A program made the translations under genes and the position numbers. DNA of 50,232 nucleotides from Pseudonocardia sp. (GTDB taxonomy: Bacteria > Actinomycetota > Actinomycetes > Mycobacteriales > Pseudonocardiaceae). The notes beneath the pieces were generated by a model, which did not search any database, was not told the origin of the DNA, and worked only from the letters and a program-made list of their open reading frames with translations. This document shows, piece by piece, positions 32,767 to 39,990 of this stretch; position 1 is the first letter of the stretch; each line of letters opens with the position of its first letter. The stretch lies in NCBI RefSeq assembly GCF_025965585.1, contig NZ_JAOPWR010000315.1:1-50232 (forward strand), read 5' to 3'.

Positions 32767-33844
32767 GCCGGTCCTGTTCTCGTGGCCCTCCTGCGCGGGC
32801 GACGACGTGCTGCAGCATCGGGCCGAGCAGGTCAGGGGTGGCGCCGTGCAGGGCGATCTCGTCGGCGCCCGCGGCAAGGTAGGCCTGGAGCTGCCTGGCG
32901 CAGGCTCCGGCCGTCCCGACCGCGGCGGACGACTCGATCCACTCCCGCGGGATCAGCTCCTGGGCGACGTCGACGAGCTGGTGGCGGGTGAAGTGGTGGT
33001 CCGCGGCTCCGCGGATCCCGGTGAACATCGGGTGCGCACGCAGGATGGCGAGCGGGGCCGGGTCCCAGCCGTTGGCGGCCGCCAGGTTCTCGCCGAACCC
33101 GGGGATCTGGAAGTACGTCAGTGCCCGCGCGGCCACCACGGCGCCCTCCTCCTCGGCGGTGAGGTCGGGCGCGCTGACCACCGTGGCGTGCACGCGGACG
33201 CGCGCCGGGTCCCGTCCGGCGTCGGCTGCCGCCTTGCGCACCAGCTCGGCGGACCGGCCGACGGCCTCGGGTGTCAGGAACGGGTGCAGCAGGACGCCGT
33301 CGAAGTGGCGGCCGGCGAGCTCGAGACTCCTGGGCCCGATGGCGGCCAGCACGATCGGCGGGGGCGGGGCGTCGGGCAGGTCACCGAGACGCATCTTCGG
33401 GAAGGAGCCGGCCGGGCCCTCGTAGGACACCTTCTCCCCGCGGCAGAGCCTGCGCACGATATCGGCGGTGTCGGTGAGCACGGCGTTGGTGACGGGCGGC
33501 AGTCCGACCGCCTTCCAGGTCGCGGCGACGGAGCGGCCCACGCCGAGGACGAACCGCCCGCCGGTCAGGGCCTGGGCCGTCATCGCGGTGGAGGCCAGCG
33601 TGAGGGGGTGGCGGACGCCGAAGTGCGTGATGCCGGAGCCGATGCGCACGCGCTCGGTGGCCTGGCCGATCGCGCCGACCAGCACCCCGAGGTCCTTGGT
33701 GCCCCAGCGCTCGCTGAGCCACACCGCGCCGAGGCCGAGGTGCTCCGCCGCTCGCGCCTGTCCGACGGCGGCCCGGGGATCGGGCACCCGGCCCGGGAGG
33801 ACGTAGGCACCCATGTCGTCCAGCACTGTCCCTGAGGTCGCCAC
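32714..33844 (-). CDS. Luciferase-like (F420-type, TIGR03857-like) oxidoreductase
   Basis: About 376 aa from GTG 33844 (ATG 33814 or GTG 33826 possible). LDDMGAYVLPGRVPDPRAA, LGAVWLSERWGTKDLGVLVG, GSGITHFGVRHPLTLASTAM and GRFVLGVGRSVAATWKAVG fit the actinobacterial F420-dependent oxidoreductase group that begins LDELGFYLL. The C-terminal ~20 residues (arginine-rich) are encoded opposite the 3' end of the convergent LLM gene. Role unknown; two LLM genes side by side suggest successive or alternative redox steps on the same intermediate. Confidence 0.7.
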   Translation of the reverse strand: MATSGTVLDDMGAYVLPGRVPDPRAAVGQARAAEHLGLGAVWLSERWGTKDLGVLVGAIGQATERVRIGSGITHFGVRHPLTLASTAMTAQALTGGRFVLGVGRSVAATWKAVGLPPVTNAVLTDTADIVRRLCRGEKVSYEGPAGSFPKMRLGDLPDAPPPPIVLAAIGPRSLELAGRHFDGVLLHPFLTPEAVGRSAELVRKAAADAGRDPARVRVHATVVSAPDLTAEEEGAVVAARALTYFQIPGFGENLAAANGWDPAPLAILRAHPMFTGIRGAADHHFTRHQLVDVAQELIPREWIESSAAVGTAGACARQLQAYLAAGADEIALHGATPDLLGPMLQHVVARAGGPREQDRLSGRARAAGSKAVRRPR

Positions 33845-33849
33845 CCCAC

Positions 33850-33869
33850 TATTCTGACACCATGTCTCC
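33850..33869 (+). promoter_or_regulatory. Candidate operator 6 (TATTCTGACACCATGTCTCC)
   Basis: -10-like TATTCT overlaps the core TCTGACA (33853-33859). GACA-CCA-TGTC is the cleanest dyad of the set together with operator 8. It lies between the leftward LLM gene and the rightward kinase gene and could control both. Confidence 0.7.
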
Positions 33870-33907
33870 CTAGAGACCACTGCGTGAACCGGGGAGCCGG
33901 GGCGACA

Positions 33908-33941
33908 GCGAGGAGTGCGGCGATGCGAGGAGTGCGGCGAT
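33908..33941. repeat. 17-bp perfect tandem duplication across the kinase gene start
   Basis: GCGAGGAGTGCGGCGAT occurs at 33908-33924 and again at 33925-33941. Each copy carries a GAGGAG ribosome binding site and the AT of an ATG. The first ATG (33923) opens a six-codon ORF that ends TGA inside the second ATGA. Confidence 0.9.
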
Positions 33942-35010
33942 GACGGTCGCGACGCGGCGTGCGGTGGAGGAGACGGGACGACTGCTCACGGGCTGGCTGG
34001 CCCAGCGGCTGGCGGCGGACGACGTGGTCGTCTCCGATCTGACGCTGCCGGACGCCGGGTTCTCCAACGAGACCGCGTTCTGCGAGGTCGACTGGACGGG
34101 CCCCGCGGGTCCCGAGCACCGGTCCTACGTGCTGCGCATCCAGCCCACCGCGCACCAGCTCTTCGTGGAGCCGAACGCGCTGTTCCAGGCGCGGATGATG
34201 CAGACGCTCGCGACGGAGACCGACATCCCCGTCCCGCCGGTCCCGTTCGTGGAGCCGACCGCAGAGCTGTTCGGTGCGCCGTTCTACGTGATGGAACGGG
34301 TGCCGGGGCGGATCCCGCCGGACGTGCCGAGCTGGCACCGGCGGGGCTGGGTGGCCGACCTCGCGCCGGCGCAGCGTCGCGAGCTCTACGACAACGGGCT
34401 CGTGGCGCTGGCACGGTTGCACGCCGTGGACTGGCGGCCCGGGTTCGCCTTCCTCGCGCCCGCCGTCGGGCGGGACCCGCTCTCCGCCTACCTCGATCGT
34501 CTGACAGCGTGGTTCACCTGGGCGCAGGCGGATGTCGTGCACGACGCGGACGTCGTCACCGCGGCTCTCGAGTACGTCCACAGGGCACGCCCGGCCATCG
34601 AGGGTGAGGGCATCGTCTGGGGCGACGCGCGTCCGGGAAACATCATCTTCGGCGACGACCTGTCCGTCGCGGCGCTGATCGACTGGGAGACCACGACGGT
34701 CGGGCCGCCGGGGATCGACCTCGGCTGGTGGCTGGTCTTCGAGGACTACCTGTCCGAGGCACAGGGCCGTCCCCGCCTCGAGGGTGTGCCGGGGCGCGAC
34801 GCCACGATCGCGCGTTACGAGGAGCTCGCGGGTCGGCCAGTACGCGGCATCGCCTACTACGAGGTGCTGGCCGCGCTCGTGCTCTCGCTGATCACCAGCC
34901 GCCTCACCCGGCTGCTGATCGAGGGCGGGCTGGCGCAGAACGTCGCGACCGAGTACACGACGCGGGTCACCGGCATGCTGCGCGACCGGCTGGCCCGCGC
35001 CGAACGGTGA
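33940..35010 (+). CDS. Aminoglycoside phosphotransferase-fold kinase (ACAD10/11 N-domain-like)
   Basis: 356 aa. Blocks: SNETAFCEVDW, YVLRIQPTAHQLF (nucleotide-binding Lys replaced by Arg-rich strand), VMERVPGRIPPDVPSW, IVWGDARPGNIIFGDDLSVA and LIDWETTTVGPPGIDLGWWL. The Brenner motif has W-G-D in place of H-G-D; the catalytic Asp, the Asn and the metal-binding Asp of IDWE are kept. Such proteins sit in many actinobacterial acyl-CoA catabolic clusters; related domains of mammalian ACAD10/11 phosphorylate 4-hydroxyacyl-CoAs. Antibiotic resistance is unlikely here. Confidence 0.75.
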   Translation: MTVATRRAVEETGRLLTGWLAQRLAADDVVVSDLTLPDAGFSNETAFCEVDWTGPAGPEHRSYVLRIQPTAHQLFVEPNALFQARMMQTLATETDIPVPPVPFVEPTAELFGAPFYVMERVPGRIPPDVPSWHRRGWVADLAPAQRRELYDNGLVALARLHAVDWRPGFAFLAPAVGRDPLSAYLDRLTAWFTWAQADVVHDADVVTAALEYVHRARPAIEGEGIVWGDARPGNIIFGDDLSVAALIDWETTTVGPPGIDLGWWLVFEDYLSEAQGRPRLEGVPGRDATIARYEELAGRPVRGIAYYEVLAALVLSLITSRLTRLLIEGGLAQNVATEYTTRVTGMLRDRLARAER

Positions 35011-35022
35011 CGGCCGGGCCGG

Positions 35023-36561
35023 TCAGGCCGGACGGCCGGAGGGCGTCCGTTCCCGTTCCGCGATCAGCACCCGCCGCAGCAGCTTGCCGGTGGGCAGTCG
35101 CGGGAGCGCACCGGTGAACTCGACCGACCGCGGGCACTTGAAGTGGGCCAGGCGCTCCCGGCAGTACGCCACGAGCTCCTCGGCCGTGGTGCCGGTGCCC
35201 TGCTCGGTGAGCTCCACGACGGCGTGCACCCGCCGCCCCAGGTCGTCGTCCGGGACGCCGATCACGGCGGCGTCGCCGACCGCCGGATGCAGCACCAGCA
35301 CGTTCTCGATCTCCTGCGGGTACACGTTCACGCCGCCCGTGATGATCAGGTCGCTGCGCCGGTCGACGAGGTGGAGGTAGCCGTCGTCGTCGAGGCGCCC
35401 GACGTCCCCGAGGGTGCTCCACCCCCGCGCATCATGTGCCGAGGCGGTCTTCTCGGCGTCCCGGTGGTAGCTGAACCGGCCTCCGCCCTCGAAGTACACG
35501 GTGCCGACCTCGCCGACGGGGAGCTCGACGCCCTCGTCGTCGACGATGTGGACGCTGCCGAGCAGGGGCCTGCCGACCGACCCCGGGTGCGCGAGCCACT
35601 CCTGGGGGCCGATGGCGCAGAAGCCGTTGCCCTCGCTGCCCGCGTAGAACTCGTGGATCACCGGGCCCCACCAGTCGAGCATGGCGCGCTTGACCGGCAC
35701 CGGGCACGGGGCCGCCGCGTGCACCACCATCCGCAGGGACGACGGGTCGAAGGTGCGGCGGGCGTCCTCGGGGAGCTTCAGGAGCCGGACGAACATCGTC
35801 GGCACCACGAGGAGGTGGGTCACCGCGAAGGTCTCGACGAGGCGGAGCATCTCCACCGGCTCGAACCGGGACATCGCGACGACCGTGCCGCCGCAGCGCT
35901 GGGCCGCCATGCCCCAGCCCAGCGGGGCGGCGTGGTAGAGCGGCGCCGGGGTCAGCAGCACCATGCCCGGCGCGAACCCGTACGCGGACGCGAGCAGCCC
36001 GTCCATCGGACCACCGGTGCCGAACGGCGCTCCGGTGAGCTCACGCGTGATGCCCTTCGGCCGCCCGGTGGTGCCGGACGAGTAGAACATCGCGATGCCC
36101 TCGGTCTCCGGGAACAGCGGCTCCGGATGCGCCGCGGCGATGATCGTGTCGAGCTGCTCGAAGCCGTCGTGGTGGCCGTCGGCGACGAGCACCCGCGCTC
36201 TGATGCCGGGGACCGCGGCGCAGATCTCCCGTGCCAGATCGACGAGGTCGTCCGAGCTCACGAGGGCGGTGGCTCCACAGTCCTCGACGACGTAGGCGGC
36301 CTCGGCCGCGGTCAGGTGCCGGTTGACCGGGGTGAACCGCAACCCTGAGCGCTGGGCCGCCCATGCGACGACGTAGTACGCGCCGATGTTCGGCAGCAGG
36401 ATCGCCACCGTGTCGCCAGGGCGGACCCCACGGTCCTGCAGTGCGCGGGCGAGCCGGCTCGAGCGGTCGTCGAGCTCCCGGTAGGTCAGCTGCTCGCCGG
36501 TGTCCGGGAAGACGACGGCGATCGCGTCAGGGGCATGGGAGAGGTCCTGCGACGTGACCAC
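35023..36561 (-). CDS. Acyl-CoA synthetase (AMP-forming)
   Basis: 512 aa. MFYSSGTTGRPKGITRE, FYAGSEGNGFCAIG (A5 with E), RGWSTLGDVGRLDDDGYLHL, DRRSDLIITGGVNVYPQEIE and LPTGKLLRRVLI with the catalytic Lys. GTG start 36561. It is the second gene after the small unknown gene (7 bases between) in a two-gene minus operon driven from operator 7. It resembles the ligases active on ring- or steroid-type acids (FadD-like), but specificity cannot be read. Convergent with the kinase gene. Confidence 0.85.
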   Translation of the reverse strand: MVTSQDLSHAPDAIAVVFPDTGEQLTYRELDDRSSRLARALQDRGVRPGDTVAILLPNIGAYYVVAWAAQRSGLRFTPVNRHLTAAEAAYVVEDCGATALVSSDDLVDLAREICAAVPGIRARVLVADGHHDGFEQLDTIIAAAHPEPLFPETEGIAMFYSSGTTGRPKGITRELTGAPFGTGGPMDGLLASAYGFAPGMVLLTPAPLYHAAPLGWGMAAQRCGGTVVAMSRFEPVEMLRLVETFAVTHLLVVPTMFVRLLKLPEDARRTFDPSSLRMVVHAAAPCPVPVKRAMLDWWGPVIHEFYAGSEGNGFCAIGPQEWLAHPGSVGRPLLGSVHIVDDEGVELPVGEVGTVYFEGGGRFSYHRDAEKTASAHDARGWSTLGDVGRLDDDGYLHLVDRRSDLIITGGVNVYPQEIENVLVLHPAVGDAAVIGVPDDDLGRRVHAVVELTEQGTGTTAEELVAYCRERLAHFKCPRSVEFTGALPRLPTGKLLRRVLIAERERTPSGRPA

Positions 36562-36568
36562 GAGCGGC

Positions 36569-36880
36569 TCAGTCCGAGGACGGGAGCGGCTTGGCCGACT
36601 TCAGCTCGAGCGGCTGCTCACCGACGGCGAGGGAGCCCGGGCCGGACTTCGTGCACAGCACCTCGAGGCCGGAGCCGTCGTGCACATAGCGCTTGCCGAC
36701 CACCGAGCCCGCGTCGTGCGGGGGAGTGGGGCCCCGGCCGCCGCCGACGGACTGGTCCTTGCCGAGCATCGGCTCCCCGCCGCAGCGCAGGTCCAGGTCG
36801 CCGGACGCCCGGATGACGATCACCTCGGCCGCGCAGACGGCGGAGCGCAGCCGCGCCCCCGGGCTCAGCGTCAGACTCAT
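36569..36880 (-). CDS. Small protein of unknown function preceding the ligase
   Basis: 103 aa. ATG 36880 has AGGAG eight bases upstream. Sequence features: SAVCAAEVIVIRASGDLDLRCGG, a Gly/Pro-rich middle (GGGRGPTPPHD), VVGKRYVHDGSGLEVLCTKS and VGEQPLELKSAKPLP. Three Cys and an alternating hydrophobic pattern suggest a small beta-sheet protein, possibly metal-binding; no membrane span. I do not recognise it by name. Like the 97-aa gene at 20.07 kb, it leads an operon of catabolic enzymes. Confidence 0.6.
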   Translation of the reverse strand: MSLTLSPGARLRSAVCAAEVIVIRASGDLDLRCGGEPMLGKDQSVGGGRGPTPPHDAGSVVGKRYVHDGSGLEVLCTKSGPGSLAVGEQPLELKSAKPLPSSD

Positions 36881-36967
36881 GACGGCTCCTGATGTCGTGC
36901 GTGGTGGCATCGGCGGCACCGGAACGGCTGCGCACCGGGTACGGGGCAAGTCTATGAGCCGGCTCAT

Positions 36968-36988
36968 CTTCTGACAACTGCGTCTACC
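36968..36988 (-). promoter_or_regulatory. Candidate operator 7 (core TCTGACA at 36970-36976)
   Basis: On the minus strand GGTAGACGCAGTTGTCAGAA: a GTAGAC half, four spacer bases, then TGTCAGA. It lies in the 160-base divergent region between the small unknown gene and the isochorismatase-fold gene. Confidence 0.65.
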
Positions 36989-37042
36989 ATATTTGTGCTG
37001 TTGGACGTCTAGAACGCGACCTCGATGTGACACGATGTCGAG

Positions 37043-37669
37043 GTGGACAGTGTGGATCCGAACCGCGATGCCGACGCCGCGCTCCTGATCAGCGAGTGTC
37101 AGGCGGGGATCCTCGACCCGGAGTCCGCGCTCACCCCCGGCGTGGCCCGGCAGGCGACCGAACGCGGCATCGTCGAGCGCATCGCCCGGCTGGCCGAGGC
37201 TTTTCGCGCGGCAGGGCGGCCCGTCGTGCACTGCCATATCGCCCACCGCGCGGACATGGCCGGGATGCGCCGCAACTCGCTACCGGGGGCCCTGGCGATC
37301 AAGCATGGTCGGATGGTCGCGGGCACACCGGACGTGCTCCCGCCACCGGCACTGGTCCCGCATGCGGTGGACCACGTCAGCGCGCGGGCGGTGGGGCTCA
37401 CGGCGTTCTACGGCACGGACCTCGACGCGACCCTGCGGCTACGCGGAGTGGGCACCGTCGTGCTGACCGGGGTCTCCACGGACGTCGCGATCCCGGGGTT
37501 CGCGCTGGAGGCGGTGAACCGGGGCTACTGGGTGCAGATCCCCGAGGACTGCGTGGCCGGGACGTCGGCTGCGACGCACGCGTTCATGATGGCCAACCTG
37601 CTGCCGGCACTGGCCCGGATCACGGACTCGTCGCGGGTCCTGGCGGCTCTGGGCGTGCCGGTCGGCTGA
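37043..37669 (+). CDS. Isochorismatase-fold (cysteine hydrolase superfamily) protein with altered catalytic residues
   Basis: 208 aa from GTG 37043. The fold is clear: ALLISECQAGILDPES, RPVVHCHIAHRADMAGMRRN, VSARAVGLTAFYGTDLDATL, GVGTVVLTGVSTDVAIPGFA and GYWVQIPEDCVAG. In active members the first block has Asp (D-x-Q) and the VSTDV block continues with a nucleophile Cys. Here they are Glu (SECQ) and Ala (STDVAI). It may be inactive, or use other residues as isochorismatase itself does. Single gene, followed by a terminator. Confidence 0.75.
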   Translation: MDSVDPNRDADAALLISECQAGILDPESALTPGVARQATERGIVERIARLAEAFRAAGRPVVHCHIAHRADMAGMRRNSLPGALAIKHGRMVAGTPDVLPPPALVPHAVDHVSARAVGLTAFYGTDLDATLRLRGVGTVVLTGVSTDVAIPGFALEAVNRGYWVQIPEDCVAGTSAATHAFMMANLLPALARITDSSRVLAALGVPVG

Positions 37670-37761
37670 GGACGGCTCGTGCCCGGGGCGGCCGATGGTT
37701 CCCCCGAGCACGGCCCGGACCGGGCGACGGGCGTCCGCTGGTCGCCCCCCGCACCGGGGAC

Positions 37762-37801
37762 GCGGGACCGGCGGGGGCCGGAAGGGCGCCGCCGGTCCCG
37801 C
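37762..37801. terminator. Hairpin between convergent genes
   Basis: GCGGGACCGGCG (37762-37773) pairs with CGCCGGTCCCGC (37790-37801) over a 16-base loop, between the isochorismatase-fold gene and the convergent SDR gene (stop at 37807). Confidence 0.6.
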
Positions 37802-37806
37802 CGGGA

Positions 37807-38730
37807 TCAGCTGCCGAGCCGCAGGCCGGCTGCGCGGGTCCGGAAGACGTCCGTGCCCAGCTTGATGCCGAGCGTCGTCGCGTCCCAGCGCTTGCCGCCG
37901 TTGGAGATGCCGGGTCCGCGGGACCAGCCCTCCATCAGCTCGATCGTCTCGCCCATCGCCCGCACCACCTGGCCGCTGACGTGCCCCGCCTGCGGGCTGG
38001 CCAGCCAGGCCACCACCGGGCTGCACAGCGACGGGTCCTTCGGGTCGAACTCGTCCTCGGGCCGCTCGTCCGGCTCCAGGGCCTTCTGGTCGCCGCCGAT
38101 GGTCGCCGAGAGCCGGGTGATCCCGCCCGGGCTGATGGCGTTGACGGTGACGCCGATGCTCGCGAGCTCCAGGCTCAGGGTCTGGGTGAGCCCGACGATG
38201 GCGGCCTTGGCCGTGCCGTAGTTGGACTGGCCGAAGTGGCCGAGCAGGCCCGCGCCCGACGTGGTGTTGATGATGCGCCCGTAGACGCTGCCGCTGCCCG
38301 CCTTCGCGGCCGCGCGCCAGCGCTTCGCCACCGCGCGGCTGGTCAGCCAGGTGCCGCGGACGTGCACGCGCATCACGAGGTCGAAGTCCTGGGCGCTCAT
38401 GTTCCAGATGGCACGGTCCCGGACGATGCCCGCGTTGTTGACGACGATGTCCAGCTGCCCGAAGTCGTCGAAGGCGCGCTGGACCATCTCCTCGACCTGG
38501 GTCTCGTCACCGACATCGCTGTAGTCGGCGACGGCCTTGCCGCCGCGCGCCCCGATCACGTCGACGACCTGGTCGGCGTCGCGGCCGGAGCCCTCGCCGG
38601 CCACCGAGGTGCCGAGGTCGTTGACCACGACCGTCGCACCGTGCTTGGCGAGCTCCAGCGCGTGGCCGCGGCCGATGCCGTGGCCGGCTCCGGTCACCAG
38701 GGCGATCTTGCCCTCGAGCAGGCCGGTCAT
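37807..38730 (-). CDS. Short-chain dehydrogenase, multifunctional-enzyme-2 N-domain-like (HSD17B4-type)
   Basis: 307 aa. TGAGHGIGRGHALELAKHGA, VVVNDLGTSVAGEGSGRDAD, LDIVVNNAGIVRDRAIWNMS, IINTTSGAGLLGHFGQSNYG with catalytic Ser and Tyr, TAKAA with Lys. The VNDLG and GIVRD features and the length are those of the (3R)-hydroxyacyl-CoA dehydrogenase part of peroxisomal MFE-2. A partner for the MaoC-type hydratase at 44.1 kb, which makes (3R)-hydroxyacyl-CoAs, is therefore reasonable. Last gene of the P450 operon. Confidence 0.85.
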   Translation of the reverse strand: MTGLLEGKIALVTGAGHGIGRGHALELAKHGATVVVNDLGTSVAGEGSGRDADQVVDVIGARGGKAVADYSDVGDETQVEEMVQRAFDDFGQLDIVVNNAGIVRDRAIWNMSAQDFDLVMRVHVRGTWLTSRAVAKRWRAAAKAGSGSVYGRIINTTSGAGLLGHFGQSNYGTAKAAIVGLTQTLSLELASIGVTVNAISPGGITRLSATIGGDQKALEPDERPEDEFDPKDPSLCSPVVAWLASPQAGHVSGQVVRAMGETIELMEGWSRGPGISNGGKRWDATTLGIKLGTDVFRTRAAGLRLGS

Positions 38731-39167
38731 GAGGTACCTCCAGAAAGGGGTTCGGCGGGCCGGAACACCGGCGCCGTCAGCTCGTCGGTGAGCGGGGTGA
38801 ACGCGACCTGCAGCGGCATGCCGATCCGCAGGCCCGCGGGCGCGCAGTCGACGACGTTCGTCATCAGCCGCGGGCCCTCCGCCAGCTCGACGACGGCCGC
38901 GACGTAGGGCAGCCGCTCGGCGAACGGCGCGAGGTCGTTCATGTACACCGTGGAGTGGGTGTAGAGCGTGGCCTGCCCGCTCGCCTCCTCCGGAGCGACG
39001 TCCGCGCTCCAGCAGAAGGGGCAGAACGGGCGCGGGTAGTGGTGGGCCCGCCCGCAGGCGGCGCACCGGGCCAGCAGGAGCCGGCCCTCGCGGGCGGCGT
39101 CCCAGTAGGGCTGCGTGTCGTCGTCCGGGGTGGGGACGTCGCTTCGTGGCTTCGCCGGGGTCGTCAT
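38727..39167 (-). CDS. DUF35 OB-fold/zinc-ribbon protein
   Basis: 146 aa. Zn ribbon C-AAC-GRAHHYPRPFC-PFC at ~35-55, then ATLYTHSTVYMNDLAP, YVAAVVELAEGPRLMTNVVD and LRIGMPLQVAFTPLTDE of the OB fold. Partner of thiolase-like enzymes in lipid and sterol degradation. No thiolase-like gene adjoins it; the orphan copy at 25.2 kb is the obvious candidate. It overlaps the SDR start by four bases and follows the hydratase gene after 10 bases. Confidence 0.85.
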   Translation of the reverse strand: MTTPAKPRSDVPTPDDDTQPYWDAAREGRLLLARCAACGRAHHYPRPFCPFCWSADVAPEEASGQATLYTHSTVYMNDLAPFAERLPYVAAVVELAEGPRLMTNVVDCAPAGLRIGMPLQVAFTPLTDELTAPVFRPAEPLSGGTS

Positions 39168-39177
39168 GGTGCCGTCC

Positions 39178-39990
39178 TCAGAATCCGCGGTACTCGGGCT
39201 GCCGCCGCTCGACGAAGGCGCGTACGCCCTCCGTCGAGTCGTGCGCGTGGGACTGCAGCTCCTGGGCCATCGCCTCGGCCAGGTACGCGCCCTGGCGGTC
39301 GGTGTCGGGGGAGGCGTTGAGCAGCTTCTTGGTGAACGCGATCGCGCTGGTCGGCGAGGTGACGAGCCGTCGGGCGAACGCGTCGGCGGCCGCGGTCAGC
39401 TCGGCCGCCGGCACCACCCGGTTGACCAGGCCGAGCGCCAGCGCCTCGGCGGCGGGCAGCGCGTCGCCGAAGAAGGCCAGCTCCTTCGCCTTCTGCATGC
39501 CGATCCGGCGGGGGAGCAGGTAGGCCCCGCCGCCGTCCATGACCAGGCCGCGCCGGACGAAGGACTCGACGAACGTCGCCTCCTCGCTGGCGACGACGAG
39601 GTCAGCGGCGAACGCCAGGTGCGCGCCGATCCCGGCGGCCGGGCCCTGCACGACGGCGACCACGGGCTTGCCGCAGTCCAGCACCGCGGCGATCAGCGCC
39701 TGCGCGCCGTCCATGATCTTCCGCATGGCGTCGCCGACCCGCTTCTCGCCGCCGGTGGCCCGGCTGCGGGCCAGCGCCTTGACGTCCGCGCCCGAGCAGA
39801 AGTGCCGGCCCTCGGCAGCGAGCACCACCACGCGGATCTCCGGGTCGCCGTCCGCCTCGCGCAGCGCATCGATCACGCCGTCGCGGTCCTCCGGCCGCAG
39901 CGCGTTGGCGGCCTCCGGCCGGTTGAGCGTGATCCGCCGGATCCCGCCCTCGTCCGTGACCAGCACAGCCGGTGCCTCGACCGCCGTCAT
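39178..39990 (-). CDS. Enoyl-CoA hydratase/isomerase family protein
   Basis: 270 aa. ITLNRPEAANALRPEDRDGV, GRHFCSGADVKALARS (oxyanion hole 1), GPAAGIGAHLAFAADLVVAS (oxyanion hole 2), TFVESFVRRGLVMDGGGAYL and LALGLVNRVVP. The Glu of FVESF is in the position of one catalytic Glu; the second usual Glu is Asp (MDGGG), so it may be an isomerase or a hydratase. Overlaps the P450 stop by four bases, so the two are coupled. Confidence 0.85.
   Translation of the reverse strand: MTAVEAPAVLVTDEGGIRRITLNRPEAANALRPEDRDGVIDALREADGDPEIRVVVLAAEGRHFCSGADVKALARSRATGGEKRVGDAMRKIMDGAQALIAAVLDCGKPVVAVVQGPAAGIGAHLAFAADLVVASEEATFVESFVRRGLVMDGGGAYLLPRRIGMQKAKELAFFGDALPAAEALALGLVNRVVPAAELTAAADAFARRLVTSPTSAIAFTKKLLNASPDTDRQGAYLAEAMAQELQSHAHDSTEGVRAFVERRQPEYRGF

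Noticed and set aside
34034..34044. ATCTGACGCTG near the kinase start
   Set aside because: Coding sequence (LTLPD), with no second half-site.
34499..34511. TCTGACAGCGTGG, resembling the operator, inside the kinase gene
   Set aside because: It lies in well-conserved coding sequence (LDRLTAWF) away from any start; one or a few chance matches are expected.
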